Assembly: GCF_014648135.1 (NCBI RefSeq)
Contig: NZ_BMQN01000002.1
Span: 186,001 to 250,000, forward strand
DNA from: Deinococcus sedimenti
GTDB lineage: Bacteria > Deinococcota > Deinococci > Deinococcales > Deinococcaceae
Length of the DNA stretch: 64,000 bases
Direction of reading: 5' to 3'
Shown: positions 42,424 to 53,107 of the stretch, piece after piece
How positions within the stretch are numbered: the stretch's first letter is position 1
Layout: each line of letters begins with the position of its first letter
Made by a program: the position numbers and the translations under genes
Notes under the pieces: generated by a model
Told to the model about the DNA's origin: nothing
Database searches by the model: none
The model's input: the letters and a program-made list of their open reading frames with translations, nothing else

Positions 42424-44415
42424 TCAGCGGTCCAGGTCGATGGTGACCGGCTGCGCGCGCGGCACCGTGACCGTCATGCTGCCCGGCGCGAACCCGTCCA
42501 CGACCACCCGCAGCCGGTACGTGCCCGGCGCGGGGAACGTCACGCGGCCCGGCGCGGTGCCCAGCGACGCGCCCGGCGCGAGGTTCGCGGCCTTCGGCGC
42601 CTGCTCGACCGACAGGCGCGCCGTGGCGCCCGCCACGCCCCGCACCGTGAACGGCACCGTCTGCGGCTGCGGCGCAGCCACCGGCCCGCCCGAACTCTGA
42701 CGGGCCGGGACCGACGGGTTCACGGTCGCCTGGGGGCTGGCGGCGCGGGCCTGCCGGTCCCGGACCAGCCCGCCCAGCAGGGTCACGACCACCACGAACC
42801 CGGCGGCCAGCGCGCCCCAGAACAGCACGCGCCACAGCAGGGGCCGGCGGGGCCGGACGGCGGCGGCCGGGGCCTCGCGGACCACCCGCCAGGAATCGTC
42901 CTCGTCCCAGCCGATCCGGATGGGTTCGCCCGTCCGCCGCCGCGCCGGGATCGTCCCGACCGGCTCGGCCTCACGGACGGCGCGGTCGTCAGCGGGCGCG
43001 CGGCGCAGCGAGGGGGGCAGGCGCTCCACCTCACGCAGGTTCAGTGCGGGTCGCGGCGCGTCTGCCCCGTCACTGTCGGCCTCCCACGCCGGCAGATCAT
43101 CGAACCCGATCTGCAGTGGCGGGGGCGGGGTGTGCGGCGCGGCTGGCGCGGCCGTCTGCTGGCGGCGTTCCGCGGCGGCCTGCGCGTCCCGCTCGGTCTG
43201 CTCGCGGCGCGCCTCGTGCTCCCGGCGCCGGCGTTCCTGCGGGGAAATCCGGCCCGGGCGGGCGGGCCGCTCCTCAGCTGGCCCGCCCGGAGCCACGGCG
43301 GCGGGCCTGGACGGGGCGGGTTCCGACGGGGTGGGCGGCGCCTCGCTCTGCGCTGGCGTGGCGGGGTCCGGTTCGCCCAGCACGATCGGCGTTCCGTCGT
43401 GTGCGGGTGGAGGCTCGGTCGGTTCTGGGGCGGCGGGGGCGTCCTGCGGCGCGGGCGTGAGGTCCGGTGTATTCGGGACTGGGGCCGTCTGGTCCGGCGC
43501 GGCGCTTCCGGGAGTGACCGTCCCGCCGCCAGACGGGGGCGCTGTGTCCGGGGTGTCGGTGGTGGCCGGCGGGGGACTGGCAGCCCCTGCGGAACTGGCA
43601 GCCCCTGCGGAACTGGCAGCCCCTGCAGAACTGGCGGCGGCGTCCCGGCCCGGTTGGCGGGAGCGGCGGCCCCTCTCCCGGCGGCCCCGCGCTCCGGCCT
43701 CCGTCTTTTCTCCCGACGCCGGGGCGGAGGGAGCGGGGGGCCGTTCGTTCCGGTCCCGTGGAGCCGGGCCGGGCACTGGGTCGCCCGCTGCGGGGTGGGA
43801 GGGGGGCACGGGGACCGGGGTCACCGGCGTGGCTGCCAGCTCGGAAGCGGGCTGCGGGAGAGGGGCGGGTGCCGGGGTGTTGTGGACGCGCAGCGCCGCC
43901 AGGGCCGCGCGGGCGTCCAGGCGGCCCGGTTCGTCCAGCAGCGGGCGCAGCGCGCGGGGCACGCCGCCCATCTCATGCAGGATCACGGCCAGCGCGTACA
44001 GGTCGTCCTGCGGGCGCGGCTCGCCTCCCCAGGGCAGGCCCGCCCCGGCCAGTCGGACCTCGCCGTCCACGCTCCACAGCTGCGAGGCGCTCAGGCCGCC
44101 GTGCACCACGCCGCGCGCGTGCAGGGCTGCCAGGGCCGCCAGGGCGCCCTGCGCGGTCAGGTCCGGGTCCTGCGCAGGCCGCGCCTGCAGGGGCAGCTCG
44201 GTCACCATGAACGCCTCTGTGGCGATCTGTACGCAGTCCACCGGCATCAGCACGTTCGGATGCTCGGGCAGGTCGGGGATCGCCAGCGGCGACGGCAGGG
44301 CGTGCAGCAGCACCGGCATGCCGGTCAGGCGGTCCGTGGCACGCAGGGTCCGCACCGGACTGGTCATCCGGCCGGGCAGGTCACGCGCGGCCACATAGGG
44401 GCCAAGGGGCTTCAC
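42424..44415 (-). CDS. Membrane pseudokinase with PEGA-like C-terminus
   Basis: 663 residues. The first 220 resemble a Ser/Thr kinase that has lost its catalytic residues: VVHGGLSASQL sits where HxDLxxxN belongs, LAGAGLPWG replaces DFG, and no VAxK lysine is seen. A long low-complexity Pro/Ala/Glu linker (about 220-500) includes three perfect SSAGAA-type repeats. One membrane segment (about 555-578) and a beta-rich PEGA-like domain (GTYRLRVVVDGFAPGSMTV) follow. Probably a scaffold with an intracellular pseudokinase and external PEGA domain. GTG 44415 is set by TATACT (44423-44428), seven bases away. Divergent from apbC. Confidence 0.78.
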   Translation of the reverse strand: MKPLGPYVAARDLPGRMTSPVRTLRATDRLTGMPVLLHALPSPLAIPDLPEHPNVLMPVDCVQIATEAFMVTELPLQARPAQDPDLTAQGALAALAALHARGVVHGGLSASQLWSVDGEVRLAGAGLPWGGEPRPQDDLYALAVILHEMGGVPRALRPLLDEPGRLDARAALAALRVHNTPAPAPLPQPASELAATPVTPVPVPPSHPAAGDPVPGPAPRDRNERPPAPSAPASGEKTEAGARGRRERGRRSRQPGRDAAASSAGAASSAGAASSAGAASPPPATTDTPDTAPPSGGGTVTPGSAAPDQTAPVPNTPDLTPAPQDAPAAPEPTEPPPAHDGTPIVLGEPDPATPAQSEAPPTPSEPAPSRPAAVAPGGPAEERPARPGRISPQERRRREHEARREQTERDAQAAAERRQQTAAPAAPHTPPPPLQIGFDDLPAWEADSDGADAPRPALNLREVERLPPSLRRAPADDRAVREAEPVGTIPARRRTGEPIRIGWDEDDSWRVVREAPAAAVRPRRPLLWRVLFWGALAAGFVVVVTLLGGLVRDRQARAASPQATVNPSVPARQSSGGPVAAPQPQTVPFTVRGVAGATARLSVEQAPKAANLAPGASLGTAPGRVTFPAPGTYRLRVVVDGFAPGSMTVTVPRAQPVTIDLDR
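43581..43634. repeat. Tandem 18-bp repeat, three units, inside the pseudokinase gene
   Basis: Three 18-base units starting CAGCCCCTGC; the third differs by one base. They encode a repeated six-residue Ser/Ala/Gly unit in the linker. In-frame length changes between strains would be easy. Confidence 0.9.
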
Positions 44416-44484
44416 GGCCCGCAGTATAGGGCGCCGCCTGTCGTGTGCGGCGCGCACGCGGGCGCCGCAGTGTGAGCGCGTGGC

Positions 44485-44513
44485 TTGCCGCGCCCCGCGC
44501 TTTGCGCTACTAA
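44485..44513 (+). promoter_or_regulatory. apbC promoter (-35 TTGCCG, -10 TACTAA)
   Basis: TTGCCG (44485-44490), 17-base spacer, TACTAA (44508-44513), then nine bases to ATG 44523: a full sigma-70-type promoter placed for a leaderless or nearly leaderless mRNA. Confidence 0.65.
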
Positions 44514-44522
44514 TTGCGGGAT

Positions 44523-45572
<1,050 letters not shown>

Positions 45573-45612
45573 GGGGCCGGTCCGCCCGACCACGCCGCCC
45601 CGGGGGCCGCCC

Positions 45613-46257
45613 GTGAGTGCGGCTGTCCTCGCCCCCGCCGGGACGGAACGCACCAAGACCCGGCTGCTGGAACTCGTCAAACGGCACGGCCCGCAGACCG
45701 CGCAGGACCTCGCGCAGCGCCTGGACGTCAGCGTGCCTGCCGCGCGGCGTCACCTGTGCGACCTGCAGGAGCAGGGCCTGCTGGAGGCCCGCACCGAACG
45801 GCCCGGCGGGCGCGGGCGGCCCCAGCACGTGTTCGCGCTGACCGACCGGGGCGAGGCGGCCTTCCCGAAGACGTACTCCAGCCTGTGCGTGGACGTGCTG
45901 CGGCACATCGAGGGCCTGTTCGGGGCGGGCGCGGTGCTGCAGGTCCTGGAGGCCCGCAACGCCGAGATCGCCGCGCGCCTGCGGGACGACCTGCCGGCCG
46001 CGCTGCCGCTGGGCGAGCGGGTTCAGGTGCTCGTGCAGCGCCTGAACGAACACGGGTTCGACGCGACCGCCGAGCAGGACGCGCAGGGCCGCTGGATGTT
46101 CACGCAGCGCAACTGCCCGAACCTGACGGTCGCGCGGCAGTACGCGCAGCTGTGCAGCGCCGAGGTCACGCTGTACACCGACCTGCTGGGCGTCCCCGTC
46201 GCCCGCGATACCCGCATCGCCTGCGGGCAGGCCTGCTGCCACTACCGGGTCGGGTAG
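45613..46257 (+). CDS. SufR-like Fe-S-responsive transcriptional regulator
   Basis: 214 residues: N-terminal winged helix-turn-helix (about 12-80; AQDLAQRLDVSVPAARRHLCDL, quoted in part as AQRLDVSVPAARRHL), and a C-terminal domain ending in spaced cysteines: NCPNLTVARQYAQLC, then ACGQACC. That Cys pattern is the cluster-binding site of SufR, which in its [4Fe-4S] form represses suf genes. Genes flanking it are the Fe-S carrier apbC and an RNA-ligase-like gene. GTG 45613 is used; no strong ribosome site is visible. The targets are not in this window. Confidence 0.82.
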   Translation: MSAAVLAPAGTERTKTRLLELVKRHGPQTAQDLAQRLDVSVPAARRHLCDLQEQGLLEARTERPGGRGRPQHVFALTDRGEAAFPKTYSSLCVDVLRHIEGLFGAGAVLQVLEARNAEIAARLRDDLPAALPLGERVQVLVQRLNEHGFDATAEQDAQGRWMFTQRNCPNLTVARQYAQLCSAEVTLYTDLLGVPVARDTRIACGQACCHYRVG

Positions 46258-46262
46258 GTTCC

Positions 46263-46856
46263 GTGACCCAGTACCTGACCGCGCTGGACGAGGCGCCCAG
46301 CCCGCTGTACTCCATCGTCGCGTGGCCGCCGGAGGCGCTCGACAGCTGGCTGCGCAGGCAGCAGGACCGCCTGAACGTACGCGGCTTCGGACTGCCGCAC
46401 CTGAACATCCGCGCGCCGTTCCAGACCAGCCTGCGCAGCGCCGAACTGGTCGCCACCTGCCGCGACGTGCTGCGCGGCCAGCCGGCCTTCGATGTGCAGG
46501 TGCGCGGATGGAAGCAGCTGCCCGGCGTGATCTTCCTGGAGTGCGAACTCAGCCCGGCCCTGGGCGCGCTGCACCGCCGCACCCTGGCCATCGGGCCGTC
46601 CAGTCAGGCGCGCCACGACGGCCCGGACTACCGCCCGCACCTGACGCTGGCGCTGGGCGTCCTGCGGTGGGCCGAACCGATCCTCTGGGAGGAGATCCGC
46701 GACCTGAAGCCCCCCCTGACGCACTTCCGGGTGGAGGCGCTGAGCCTCACGAAAGAGCACCGGGGCGAGGTGCAGGAATTGCACACGTACCCGCTGCTGA
46801 CCCCGGACGACGCGCCCCTGGCCGGCCCCCGCGACGCCGAGGCGGCCCCCAGCTGA
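46263..46856 (+). CDS. 2'-5' RNA ligase family (2H phosphoesterase-like) protein
   Basis: 197 residues with the two HxT/S-type motifs of 2H phosphoesterases in degenerate form: HLNIRAPF (about residue 41) and HLTLALGV (about 125). The first has Asn-Ile in place of x-Thr, so activity could be altered. Known members cleave or ligate 2'-5' bonds or open cyclic phosphates in RNA. The start is GTG 46263, five bases after the SufR-like stop, so it is the last gene of the apbC operon. A repeat element (copy B) begins right after its stop. Confidence 0.75.
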   Translation: MTQYLTALDEAPSPLYSIVAWPPEALDSWLRRQQDRLNVRGFGLPHLNIRAPFQTSLRSAELVATCRDVLRGQPAFDVQVRGWKQLPGVIFLECELSPALGALHRRTLAIGPSSQARHDGPDYRPHLTLALGVLRWAEPILWEEIRDLKPPLTHFRVEALSLTKEHRGEVQELHTYPLLTPDDAPLAGPRDAEAAPS

Positions 46857-46861
46857 ACCCC

Positions 46862-46998
46862 TGACAGTTCCAGTTCCACCCTGGGGCCAACAGCACGCCC
46901 TTCATTTCCACTGCCAACCGCTGTCCTCCTCAGGTGCTCGCTTCGCTCGATTCAGAGGGATCGAGGGAGACCCTCAAGACCTGTGAACTCTGCGGTGA
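46862..46998 (-). repeat. Dispersed repeat family 1, copy B
   Basis: Reverse orientation relative to copy A: begins TGACAGTTCCAGTTCCA, continues GGCCAACAGCACGCCCTTCA and CCACTGCCAACCGC, then CAGGTGCTCGCTTCGCTC, and ends GAACTCTGCGGTGAG. The hairpin end is diverged. It starts within six bases of the upstream stop codon. Confidence 0.65.
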
Positions 46999-47003
46999 GA
47001 GCA

Positions 47004-47038
47004 GCGGCGGCCCCCGGGGATGAACCGGGGGCCGCCGC
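47004..47038 (-). terminator. Hairpin after the DAHP synthase gene
   Basis: A perfect 14-bp stem GCGGCGGCCCCCGG (47004-47017) with 47025-47038, loop GGATGAA, just beyond the stop of the aro gene and also facing the apbC operon. Confidence 0.65.
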
Positions 47039-47049
47039 CATGGGGTGGA

Positions 47050-48141
<1,092 letters not shown>

Positions 48142-48223
48142 GCTGCGCAGTGTAGGAAAGCCCCGCAACCCCCGCCCCCACCCTGCTAGTCAATTGCCAG
48201 GAGTTGTCCAACCCGAGCCCAGC

Positions 48224-48646
48224 TCACAGTGGAGACCCCGAACCGGATGCCGGATCCGAGTTCACCATGTGCACCGCCACGCGCGACAGGGCCTCGTACA
48301 GTTCCCGCGCCTCGTCCGCCCCGATCTGCGGCGTGTCGCGCAGCGCGCCCTGCATGCACGCCAGCCACGCCCGCGCCCGCTCCGGCGTGATCTCGAACGG
48401 CAGGTGCCGCGCCCGCAGACGCGGATGCCCGAATCGCTCGTGGTACAGCGGCGGCCCGCCCAGGAAACCGGTCAGGAACGCCAACTGCTTCTCGGCCGTC
48501 AGGGTCAGGTCCGCCGGAAAGATCGGGGCGAGCAGCGGGTCCTGCGCCACGCGCCCGTAGAAGCGCGTGACGAGGGCCGACAGCGCGTCCGGACCGATCC
48601 GGTCATACAGGCTGCCGCCCGCATTCAGGGAGAGGGGAGCCGTCAT
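48224..48646 (-). CDS. Truncated (2/2) hemoglobin, group II-like
   Basis: 140 residues with the short globin fold: LYDRIGPDALSALVTRFYGRV at the start, quoted in part as LYDRIGPDALSALV, PPLYHERFGHPRLRARHLPFEI with the proximal His in RARH, and WLACMQGAL with the conserved G8 Trp of group II (trHbO). It binds haem and probably O2 or NO. The C-terminus is short and Gly/Ser-rich. ATG 48646 follows TAGCCT (48653-48658, minus strand) by six bases. No reductase nearby. Confidence 0.9.
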   Translation of the reverse strand: MTAPLSLNAGGSLYDRIGPDALSALVTRFYGRVAQDPLLAPIFPADLTLTAEKQLAFLTGFLGGPPLYHERFGHPRLRARHLPFEITPERARAWLACMQGALRDTPQIGADEARELYEALSRVAVHMVNSDPASGSGSPL

Positions 48647-48661
48647 GCGCGCAGGCTAGCT

Positions 48662-48794
48662 CATACAGCGGGTTTCAGGGAGGCGGTTTCCTCAGTCTCC
48701 CTGAAACGAGCAGCGCGAGTACCCGCCCAGCGGTTGGCAGTGGAGCCCAGTGGCCTGCCCTTGGCCCCAGGAAGGAACTGAAAACCGCTGTATG
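48662..48794 (+). repeat. Dispersed repeat family 1, copy D (intact ends)
   Basis: 133 bp with terminal inverted repeats CATACAGCGGGTTT and AAAACCGCTGTATG. Inside, GTTTCAGGGAG and CTCCCTGAAAC form a stem at the same place as the copy A hairpin, followed by GAGCAGCGCGAG and GCGGTTGGCAGTGGA. Same orientation as copy A. Confidence 0.72.
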
Positions 48795-48806
48795 CGCCCG
48801 AACGAA

Positions 48807-48844
48807 GGTCCGCCGTCCGGCAGGGGATGGCCGGGCGGCGGACC
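48807..48844 (-). terminator. Hairpin after the exported-protein gene
   Basis: GGTCCGCCGTCCGGC (48807-48821) pairs with 48830-48844 over 15 bp with one G-T pair, just downstream of the stop of the gene at 48865. Confidence 0.6.
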
Positions 48845-48864
48845 GGGCAGAGTGGACCCCGGCG

Positions 48865-49422
48865 TTATTTCTTCAGTGCCGTTCCTGCGGGCAGGATGTA
48901 GATGGTCTCCAGCCCCCACGGCTGCGGCTTCGCGGGGAACTGGGCGGCGCGCCACACGACGTAGTGGCCGATCTCCGGCGCGGTCAGGACGGACGTCCTG
49001 TACGGTGCGTCCGGCCACTGCACGCCATCCGGCGCGTCGGCGTCCGCCACGGCGATCAGGCCGCCGCGCCCCAGCAGGTCCGAGAGTTTCGCCATGGGCG
49101 CGTAGCCGTCGCGGCACCAGAACATCACCTGCGCGCCCTGCGCGGCCAGCGCCTCGATGTCCGGGATGCGGGCCTTCAGGAACGCGTCCAGGTCGTAGGC
49201 GCGCACGCGCAGGTCCCGTTTGTACAGGTAATCGGCCGGAATCGTGACCGTCTCGGCGGCCACGCCCGAGGCGAGCAGCGTGGCGGGCGTGACGGTCGCA
49301 CTGGCCAGCGCGGCGACCTTGAACACCGCCAGCTGCTGCGCTTTGGGCTGCGCGGGCGCGGCGAGTGCGGGAGGAGTGACGGCCATCAGGGCCAGGCTGA
49401 GGAGCAGAACAGGGTGACGCAT
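48865..49422 (-). CDS. Exported protein, molybdopterin-oxidoreductase-like domain possible
   Basis: 185 residues with a signal peptide (MRHPVLLLSLALMAVTPPALA). The mature protein has GYAPMAKLSDLLGRGGLIAVADADAP and a conserved-looking pattern YVVWRAAQF...PWGLETI, reminiscent of the small periplasmic sulfite-oxidase-like (molybdopterin-binding) fold and of proteins co-occurring with c-type cytochromes. No cofactor-binding Cys in the expected place, so this is only a resemblance. One Cys (MFWCRDG). AAGGAGG with four-base spacing sets ATG 49422. Repeat elements lie on both sides. Confidence 0.68.
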   Translation of the reverse strand: MRHPVLLLSLALMAVTPPALAAPAQPKAQQLAVFKVAALASATVTPATLLASGVAAETVTIPADYLYKRDLRVRAYDLDAFLKARIPDIEALAAQGAQVMFWCRDGYAPMAKLSDLLGRGGLIAVADADAPDGVQWPDAPYRTSVLTAPEIGHYVVWRAAQFPAKPQPWGLETIYILPAGTALKK

Positions 49423-49492
49423 AAGACCTCCTTGGGCCCGCTGGGGGGGCGCGGCGCACTGTAGCGCAGCGTGCATGGTCGCGCAGACAGAA

Positions 49493-49598
49493 TTGACAGC
49501 GGTGGCCAGTTCGGTTCAGGAGCCAACAGCGCGCCCCTCAATTCCACTTCCAACCGCAGGTGTGTCAGGTGCTCGCTCCGCTTGATTCCGCGGTGACC
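49493..49598 (-). repeat. Dispersed repeat family 1, copy C (shortened)
   Basis: Reverse orientation: TTGACAGCGGTGGCCAGTTC, GCCAACAGCGCGCCCCTCAA, TTCCACTTCCAACCGC, TGTCAGGTGCTCGCTCCGCT. The hairpin end of copies A and D is missing and is replaced by a perfect palindrome CCGCGGTG-AC-CACCGCGG (49588-49605). Best sequence match to copy A in the shared part. Confidence 0.7.
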
Positions 49599-49617
49599 AC
49601 CGCGGGCACGGGCAGAG

Positions 49618-49650
49618 GGGGCCCGGTGTGAACCGTGACCCCCTCCCCGG
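49618..49650 (-). terminator. Hairpin after the ABC permease gene
   Basis: GGGGGCCCGGT with ACCGTGACCCCC forms an imperfect stem just past the permease stop codon at 49664. A second palindrome lies at 49588-49605. Confidence 0.45.
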
Positions 49651-49663
49651 CGTGCGCCTTGTG

Positions 49664-50437
49664 TTACACGTCGCGGCGGTCGAACGCGAAGATGCTCAGC
49701 AGCCCGAAGCCCGCGGTGTAGATCAGCAGCAGGATCAGGGACTGCAGGATGTCGCCCTGCTGCACGTACAGGTTCAGGTGACTGGTCAGCAGGATGCTCT
49801 GGATGGTGTCGGGCAGCACCACCAGGAGCCGCATGACGATCAGGGTGGCGAAGGTCGCCAGGGCCGCCGCCGCCGTGTTCAGGTACATCACGCCGAACAG
49901 CAGGGACAGCGCCGCGACCGGCATCAGGACCACGCCGGCCAGCAGCCCGCCGCGCAGCACCTCCGCGAAGGCCGCGCTGGACGTCAGGGTGCCCACCCCC
50001 ACGAACAGCCCCGGACCCATGCCGGTCCCGCCGGAGAACGTCCCGAAGCCCATCGGGATGCCCGCGATCAGGGAGCCCAGGATGGTCGTGAAGATCAGGA
50101 TGAACGGGTAGGTCAGGGACACGATCAGCTTGCTGGCGATGACCTTCACGCGGTTCACGGGGCGGAGCAGCAGCGGCGCCAGCGTGCCCTGCGAGACCTC
50201 CGCGCCGATCATCTCGCCGACCGTCACCGCGATGAACAGCGGCAGCAGGTACCCGATGGTCACGCCGATACTCACGGCGGGCAGCTGCCAGCCGCTGACC
50301 AGCGAGACCTGAATCAGCTGGCTCAGGCGCGGCGCGAACGCCCACAGCAGCGGCAGCAGCAGCGTGACGAGCAGCGCCAGGTGAACGCTGCGCGCCCCGA
50401 ACAGTTTGCGGAATTCCAGGGTCAGCAGGGTCAGCAT
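49664..50437 (-). CDS. ABC-2 type transporter permease
   Basis: 257 residues with six predicted membrane segments in the ABC-2 arrangement (first at about 18-38, last at about 232-250). [19 protein letters not shown] is the typical cytoplasmic loop (quoted in 19 residues). The last residues, AFDRRDV, resemble the ends of many ABC-2 permeases. It pairs with the ATPase gene located 31 bases upstream. The substrate is unknown; exporters of this small type often handle peptides or drugs. ATG 50437; no clear ribosome site. Confidence 0.88.
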   Translation of the reverse strand: MLTLLTLEFRKLFGARSVHLALLVTLLLPLLWAFAPRLSQLIQVSLVSGWQLPAVSIGVTIGYLLPLFIAVTVGEMIGAEVSQGTLAPLLLRPVNRVKVIASKLIVSLTYPFILIFTTILGSLIAGIPMGFGTFSGGTGMGPGLFVGVGTLTSSAAFAEVLRGGLLAGVVLMPVAALSLLFGVMYLNTAAAALATFATLIVMRLLVVLPDTIQSILLTSHLNLYVQQGDILQSLILLLIYTAGFGLLSIFAFDRRDV

Positions 50438-50468
50438 GCGCGGCCCCCGTCGGTCAGGATGATGGTCA

Positions 50469-51407
50469 TCAGGCTTGCTCCACGCGTTCGCGGTAGTACT
50501 CGTACAGGTCGAAGTGGTCCGGGCTGGCCTCGAACACGCGGATGCCCTCGCTGTGCAGGTGCGACAGGGCGTCCGGCACACGCGACTCGCCGCCCAGGTG
50601 CGCGATCGCGTACGGCGTGCGGGTGCTGACGCGCCGCACGAACGGCAGGCGCTCCAGCACCGCCGCCGCGCCGACCGGGTCGTCCACACGGAAACGGTAC
50701 GCGGCCTGCCGGGCGCGCAGGTCCACGGTGTCCACCAGTCGCCCGCCGGTCAGGATGCCGACCGTGTGCGCGTACGTGGCGATCTCGCGCAGGTGGTGCG
50801 TGCTGAGCACGACCGCGCAGCCGCTCGTGGCGAGACTCGTCACGATCCGGTGGATCAGCCCGATGCCCAGCGGGTCCAGGCCACTGGTGGGTTCGTCGAG
50901 GATCAGGACCTTCGGTTCGGCCAGCATGGCGCTCGCCACGCCCAACCGCTGCCGCTGCCCCAGCGAGTACTCGCCGACCCGGCGGTCAGCCATGCGCGTC
51001 AATTCCAGCAGCGCCAGCACCTCGCGGATGCGGTCACGGCTGATCTTGCGGCCGCCCGGCGCCATCGCAGACAGGTTCGCGTGAATCTGGAGGTTCTGCG
51101 TGCCCGTGAACTGCGGGTAGAACTTCGCGGGGGCCTCCACGACCGCGCCCAGGTACGCGCGGGCGCGCTCACCGTCGGTGTGCACGTCGCGGCCCAGCAG
51201 GCGGATCTCGCCCTGACTGGGGAACGCCAGGCCGGTCATGGTGCGGATCAGGGTGGTCTTCCCGGCGCCGTTCGGGCCGGTCAGGGCGTACACCTCTCCG
51301 GGTTTCACGGTCAGATGAACGTCCTCCAGGACGGCATTCGAACCGTACGTTTTGTACAGCCCCCTCACCTCGATGGCGGGAACGGCTGGCGCACCTTGCT
51401 TCGTCAC
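50469..51407 (-). CDS. ABC transporter ATP-binding protein (exporter type)
   Basis: 312 residues: Walker [11 protein letters not shown]-loop region [18 protein letters not shown], signature [16 protein letters not shown] (LGQRQ instead of SGGQ), Walker [13 protein letters not shown] and switch His in STHHL. The C-terminal 90 residues form the regulatory extension typical of drug/bacteriocin exporter ATPases (CcmA/BcrA-like). GTG 51407 is set by TAGGCT (51414-51419, minus strand), six bases upstream. First gene of a two-gene operon with the ABC-2 permease. Confidence 0.94.
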   Translation of the reverse strand: MTKQGAPAVPAIEVRGLYKTYGSNAVLEDVHLTVKPGEVYALTGPNGAGKTTLIRTMTGLAFPSQGEIRLLGRDVHTDGERARAYLGAVVEAPAKFYPQFTGTQNLQIHANLSAMAPGGRKISRDRIREVLALLELTRMADRRVGEYSLGQRQRLGVASAMLAEPKVLILDEPTSGLDPLGIGLIHRIVTSLATSGCAVVLSTHHLREIATYAHTVGILTGGRLVDTVDLRARQAAYRFRVDDPVGAAAVLERLPFVRRVSTRTPYAIAHLGGESRVPDALSHLHSEGIRVFEASPDHFDLYEYYRERVEQA

Positions 51408-51544
51408 CCGTACAGCCTACCCCACGAATGAACGCCCGGTCCTTAAAATCCTCACCTCCATCCGCAGTCGGGCTCGTTGGACGCCCACGGCATCACAGTG
51501 CGGAGCTTCATGTCCGGTTTAACCTGCCCGGGCTGGCGACCCGT

Positions 51545-52438
51545 TCAGAGAGTCACGAACAGCGGGAGGTCCGACGGCCGCGTCGCGCCCACCTCCACCG
51601 CGCGGCGGTGCAGTTCCCGCACGGCCCGCTCACCTTCGTCGCCCACATCCAGACTGAAGGGATTCACGTACAGGTCGATGTGCGCCTGCATGACCTCGTC
51701 GGACATCTCCAGCGCGTGCTCGCGGATGTACGCGCGCGCCGCGTCCGGGTGCGCGTACGCGTACTCCAGGCTGGCCCGCACCGCCGCGTTCAGGCCACGC
51801 TGCATTTCCAGCGGCAGGTCGCGGCGTACCAGGATCGCGCCCAGCGGCAGCGGCAGGCCCGTGTCCTGCTCCCACCACGCGCCCAGGTCCAGCAGGCGGG
51901 TTAACCCGTACTCGTGGAAGGTGAAGCGCGACTCGTGAATGATCAGCCCAGCGTCGATGGGCTGCCCCGCGCACTCGCCGCTCTGCACGGCAGGCATGAC
52001 CTCGTCGTAACGCATCCGCACGACGTTCACCTCCGGGAACACCAGCCGCAGCAGCAACTCCGCCGTGGTCAGCGCACCCGGCGACGCCACCGTCCGCCCG
52101 TTCAGGTCCTGCACGTCCCCGCGCGTCACGACCAGCGGCCCCACGCCCCGCCCCAGCGCCCCGCCCGCGCGCAGCGCCACGTACCGGTCCATCACCTCGA
52201 AGTACGCGCGGTAACTGATCTTCGTCATCGGCAACCGCCCCGACAGCGCCCACTCGTTCAGGGTCTGCACGTCCTCCAGCACCTCGCGCACCGGCAGCGG
52301 CCCCTGCACCAGCCCCGCGTGCAGCGCGTGAAAGATGAACGTGTCGTTCGGGCAGAACGAGTACCCCAGGTCCAGCACCGCGGGCAGCTCGGCGGAGGAC
52401 TCGGGGGACGAAACAGGGGAGAGGGCGTCCGTGCTCAT
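51545..52438 (-). CDS. mqnD: 1,4-dihydroxy-6-naphthoate synthase (menaquinone, futalosine route)
   Basis: 297 residues of the periplasmic-binding-protein fold used by MqnA/MqnD enzymes: LGYSFCPNDTFIFHALHAG in two parts as SFCPNDTFIFHAL, SYRAY, TTAELLLRLVFP, AGLIIHESRFTF and GLPLPLGAI. SFCPNDT and the His in IHESRFT are characteristic of MqnD, which converts cyclic dehypoxanthinylfutalosine to 1,4-dihydroxy-6-naphthoate. The presence of mqnD implies menaquinone by the futalosine pathway. ATG 52438 is set by TACCCT (52446-52451, minus strand) at seven bases. Other mqn genes are not here. Confidence 0.92.
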   Translation of the reverse strand: MSTDALSPVSSPESSAELPAVLDLGYSFCPNDTFIFHALHAGLVQGPLPVREVLEDVQTLNEWALSGRLPMTKISYRAYFEVMDRYVALRAGGALGRGVGPLVVTRGDVQDLNGRTVASPGALTTAELLLRLVFPEVNVVRMRYDEVMPAVQSGECAGQPIDAGLIIHESRFTFHEYGLTRLLDLGAWWEQDTGLPLPLGAILVRRDLPLEMQRGLNAAVRASLEYAYAHPDAARAYIREHALEMSDEVMQAHIDLYVNPFSLDVGDEGERAVRELHRRAVEVGATRPSDLPLFVTL

Positions 52439-52533
52439 GCCGCCCAGGGTACGCCCCACCCGCCGGGCGCACCGCAACCCTCACCACCCCCACCTCTCAG
52501 CCGCCCGTCAGCTTCGGCCCGTACGCTGCCCCC

Positions 52534-53085
52534 ATGACCCTCACCGTCCGCCGCACCGTTCCGCGCCTCCTCCTGACCGGCCTGCTGACCGCCGTGACCG
52601 GCGCGGCCCTCGCGGGGGGCGGCAGCGGCTCCCAGACCGGCGCGCCCACCACCGCCCCCTTCGGCTGCCGCGCCGGGTACGTCCGCCCCGACTTCAAGGC
52701 CCTGAACGCCCAGCTGACCCAGGCCCGCGCCCTGTGGGCCAGCCAGCGCCCCGCGAACTACACCTACGACGTGAACCAGATCGCCGCGCCCGTCCTGTTC
52801 CCCGGCACCCGCGTCACCGTGAGCGGCGGCCGCGTGACCCGCACCGCCCTGGCCCCCGGACAGGACGGCACCGTGAACCCCGCCCTGTCCGCCCGCACCA
52901 TGGACGCCCGCTTCGACGAGATCGCCGCCACCCTGAAAGCCCAGGTGAAAGCCCCCTGCCCCATCGTCCGGCAGACCTTCGACCCCACCTACGGGTACCC
53001 CACCCGCTTCGCGTCCGGCCTCGGCGACGAGGGCATCATGGACGGCTTCGGCGAATGGAACATCAGCAACTTCACCGTGAACTGA
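52534..53085 (+). CDS. Exported DUF6174-like protein
   Basis: 183 residues. A signal peptide (about 1-27, ending ALAGG) precedes a region with ARALWASQRPANYTYDVNQ, the W-x(5)-YxY pattern of DUF6174, and a C-terminal GYPTRFASG..DEGIMDG segment typical of the same family. Two Cys (FGCRAG, APCPIV) may form a disulfide. ATG 52534 is set by TACGCT (52522-52527) six bases away. Divergent from mqnD. Function unknown. Confidence 0.75.
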   Translation: MTLTVRRTVPRLLLTGLLTAVTGAALAGGGSGSQTGAPTTAPFGCRAGYVRPDFKALNAQLTQARALWASQRPANYTYDVNQIAAPVLFPGTRVTVSGGRVTRTALAPGQDGTVNPALSARTMDARFDEIAATLKAQVKAPCPIVRQTFDPTYGYPTRFASGLGDEGIMDGFGEWNISNFTVN

Positions 53086-53107
53086 GGAAGCCCCCGGGCG
53101 GCTGAAC

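Noticed and set aside
43581..43634. CRISPR-like array
   Set aside because: Units are contiguous 18-mers without spacers and lie in frame within a gene.
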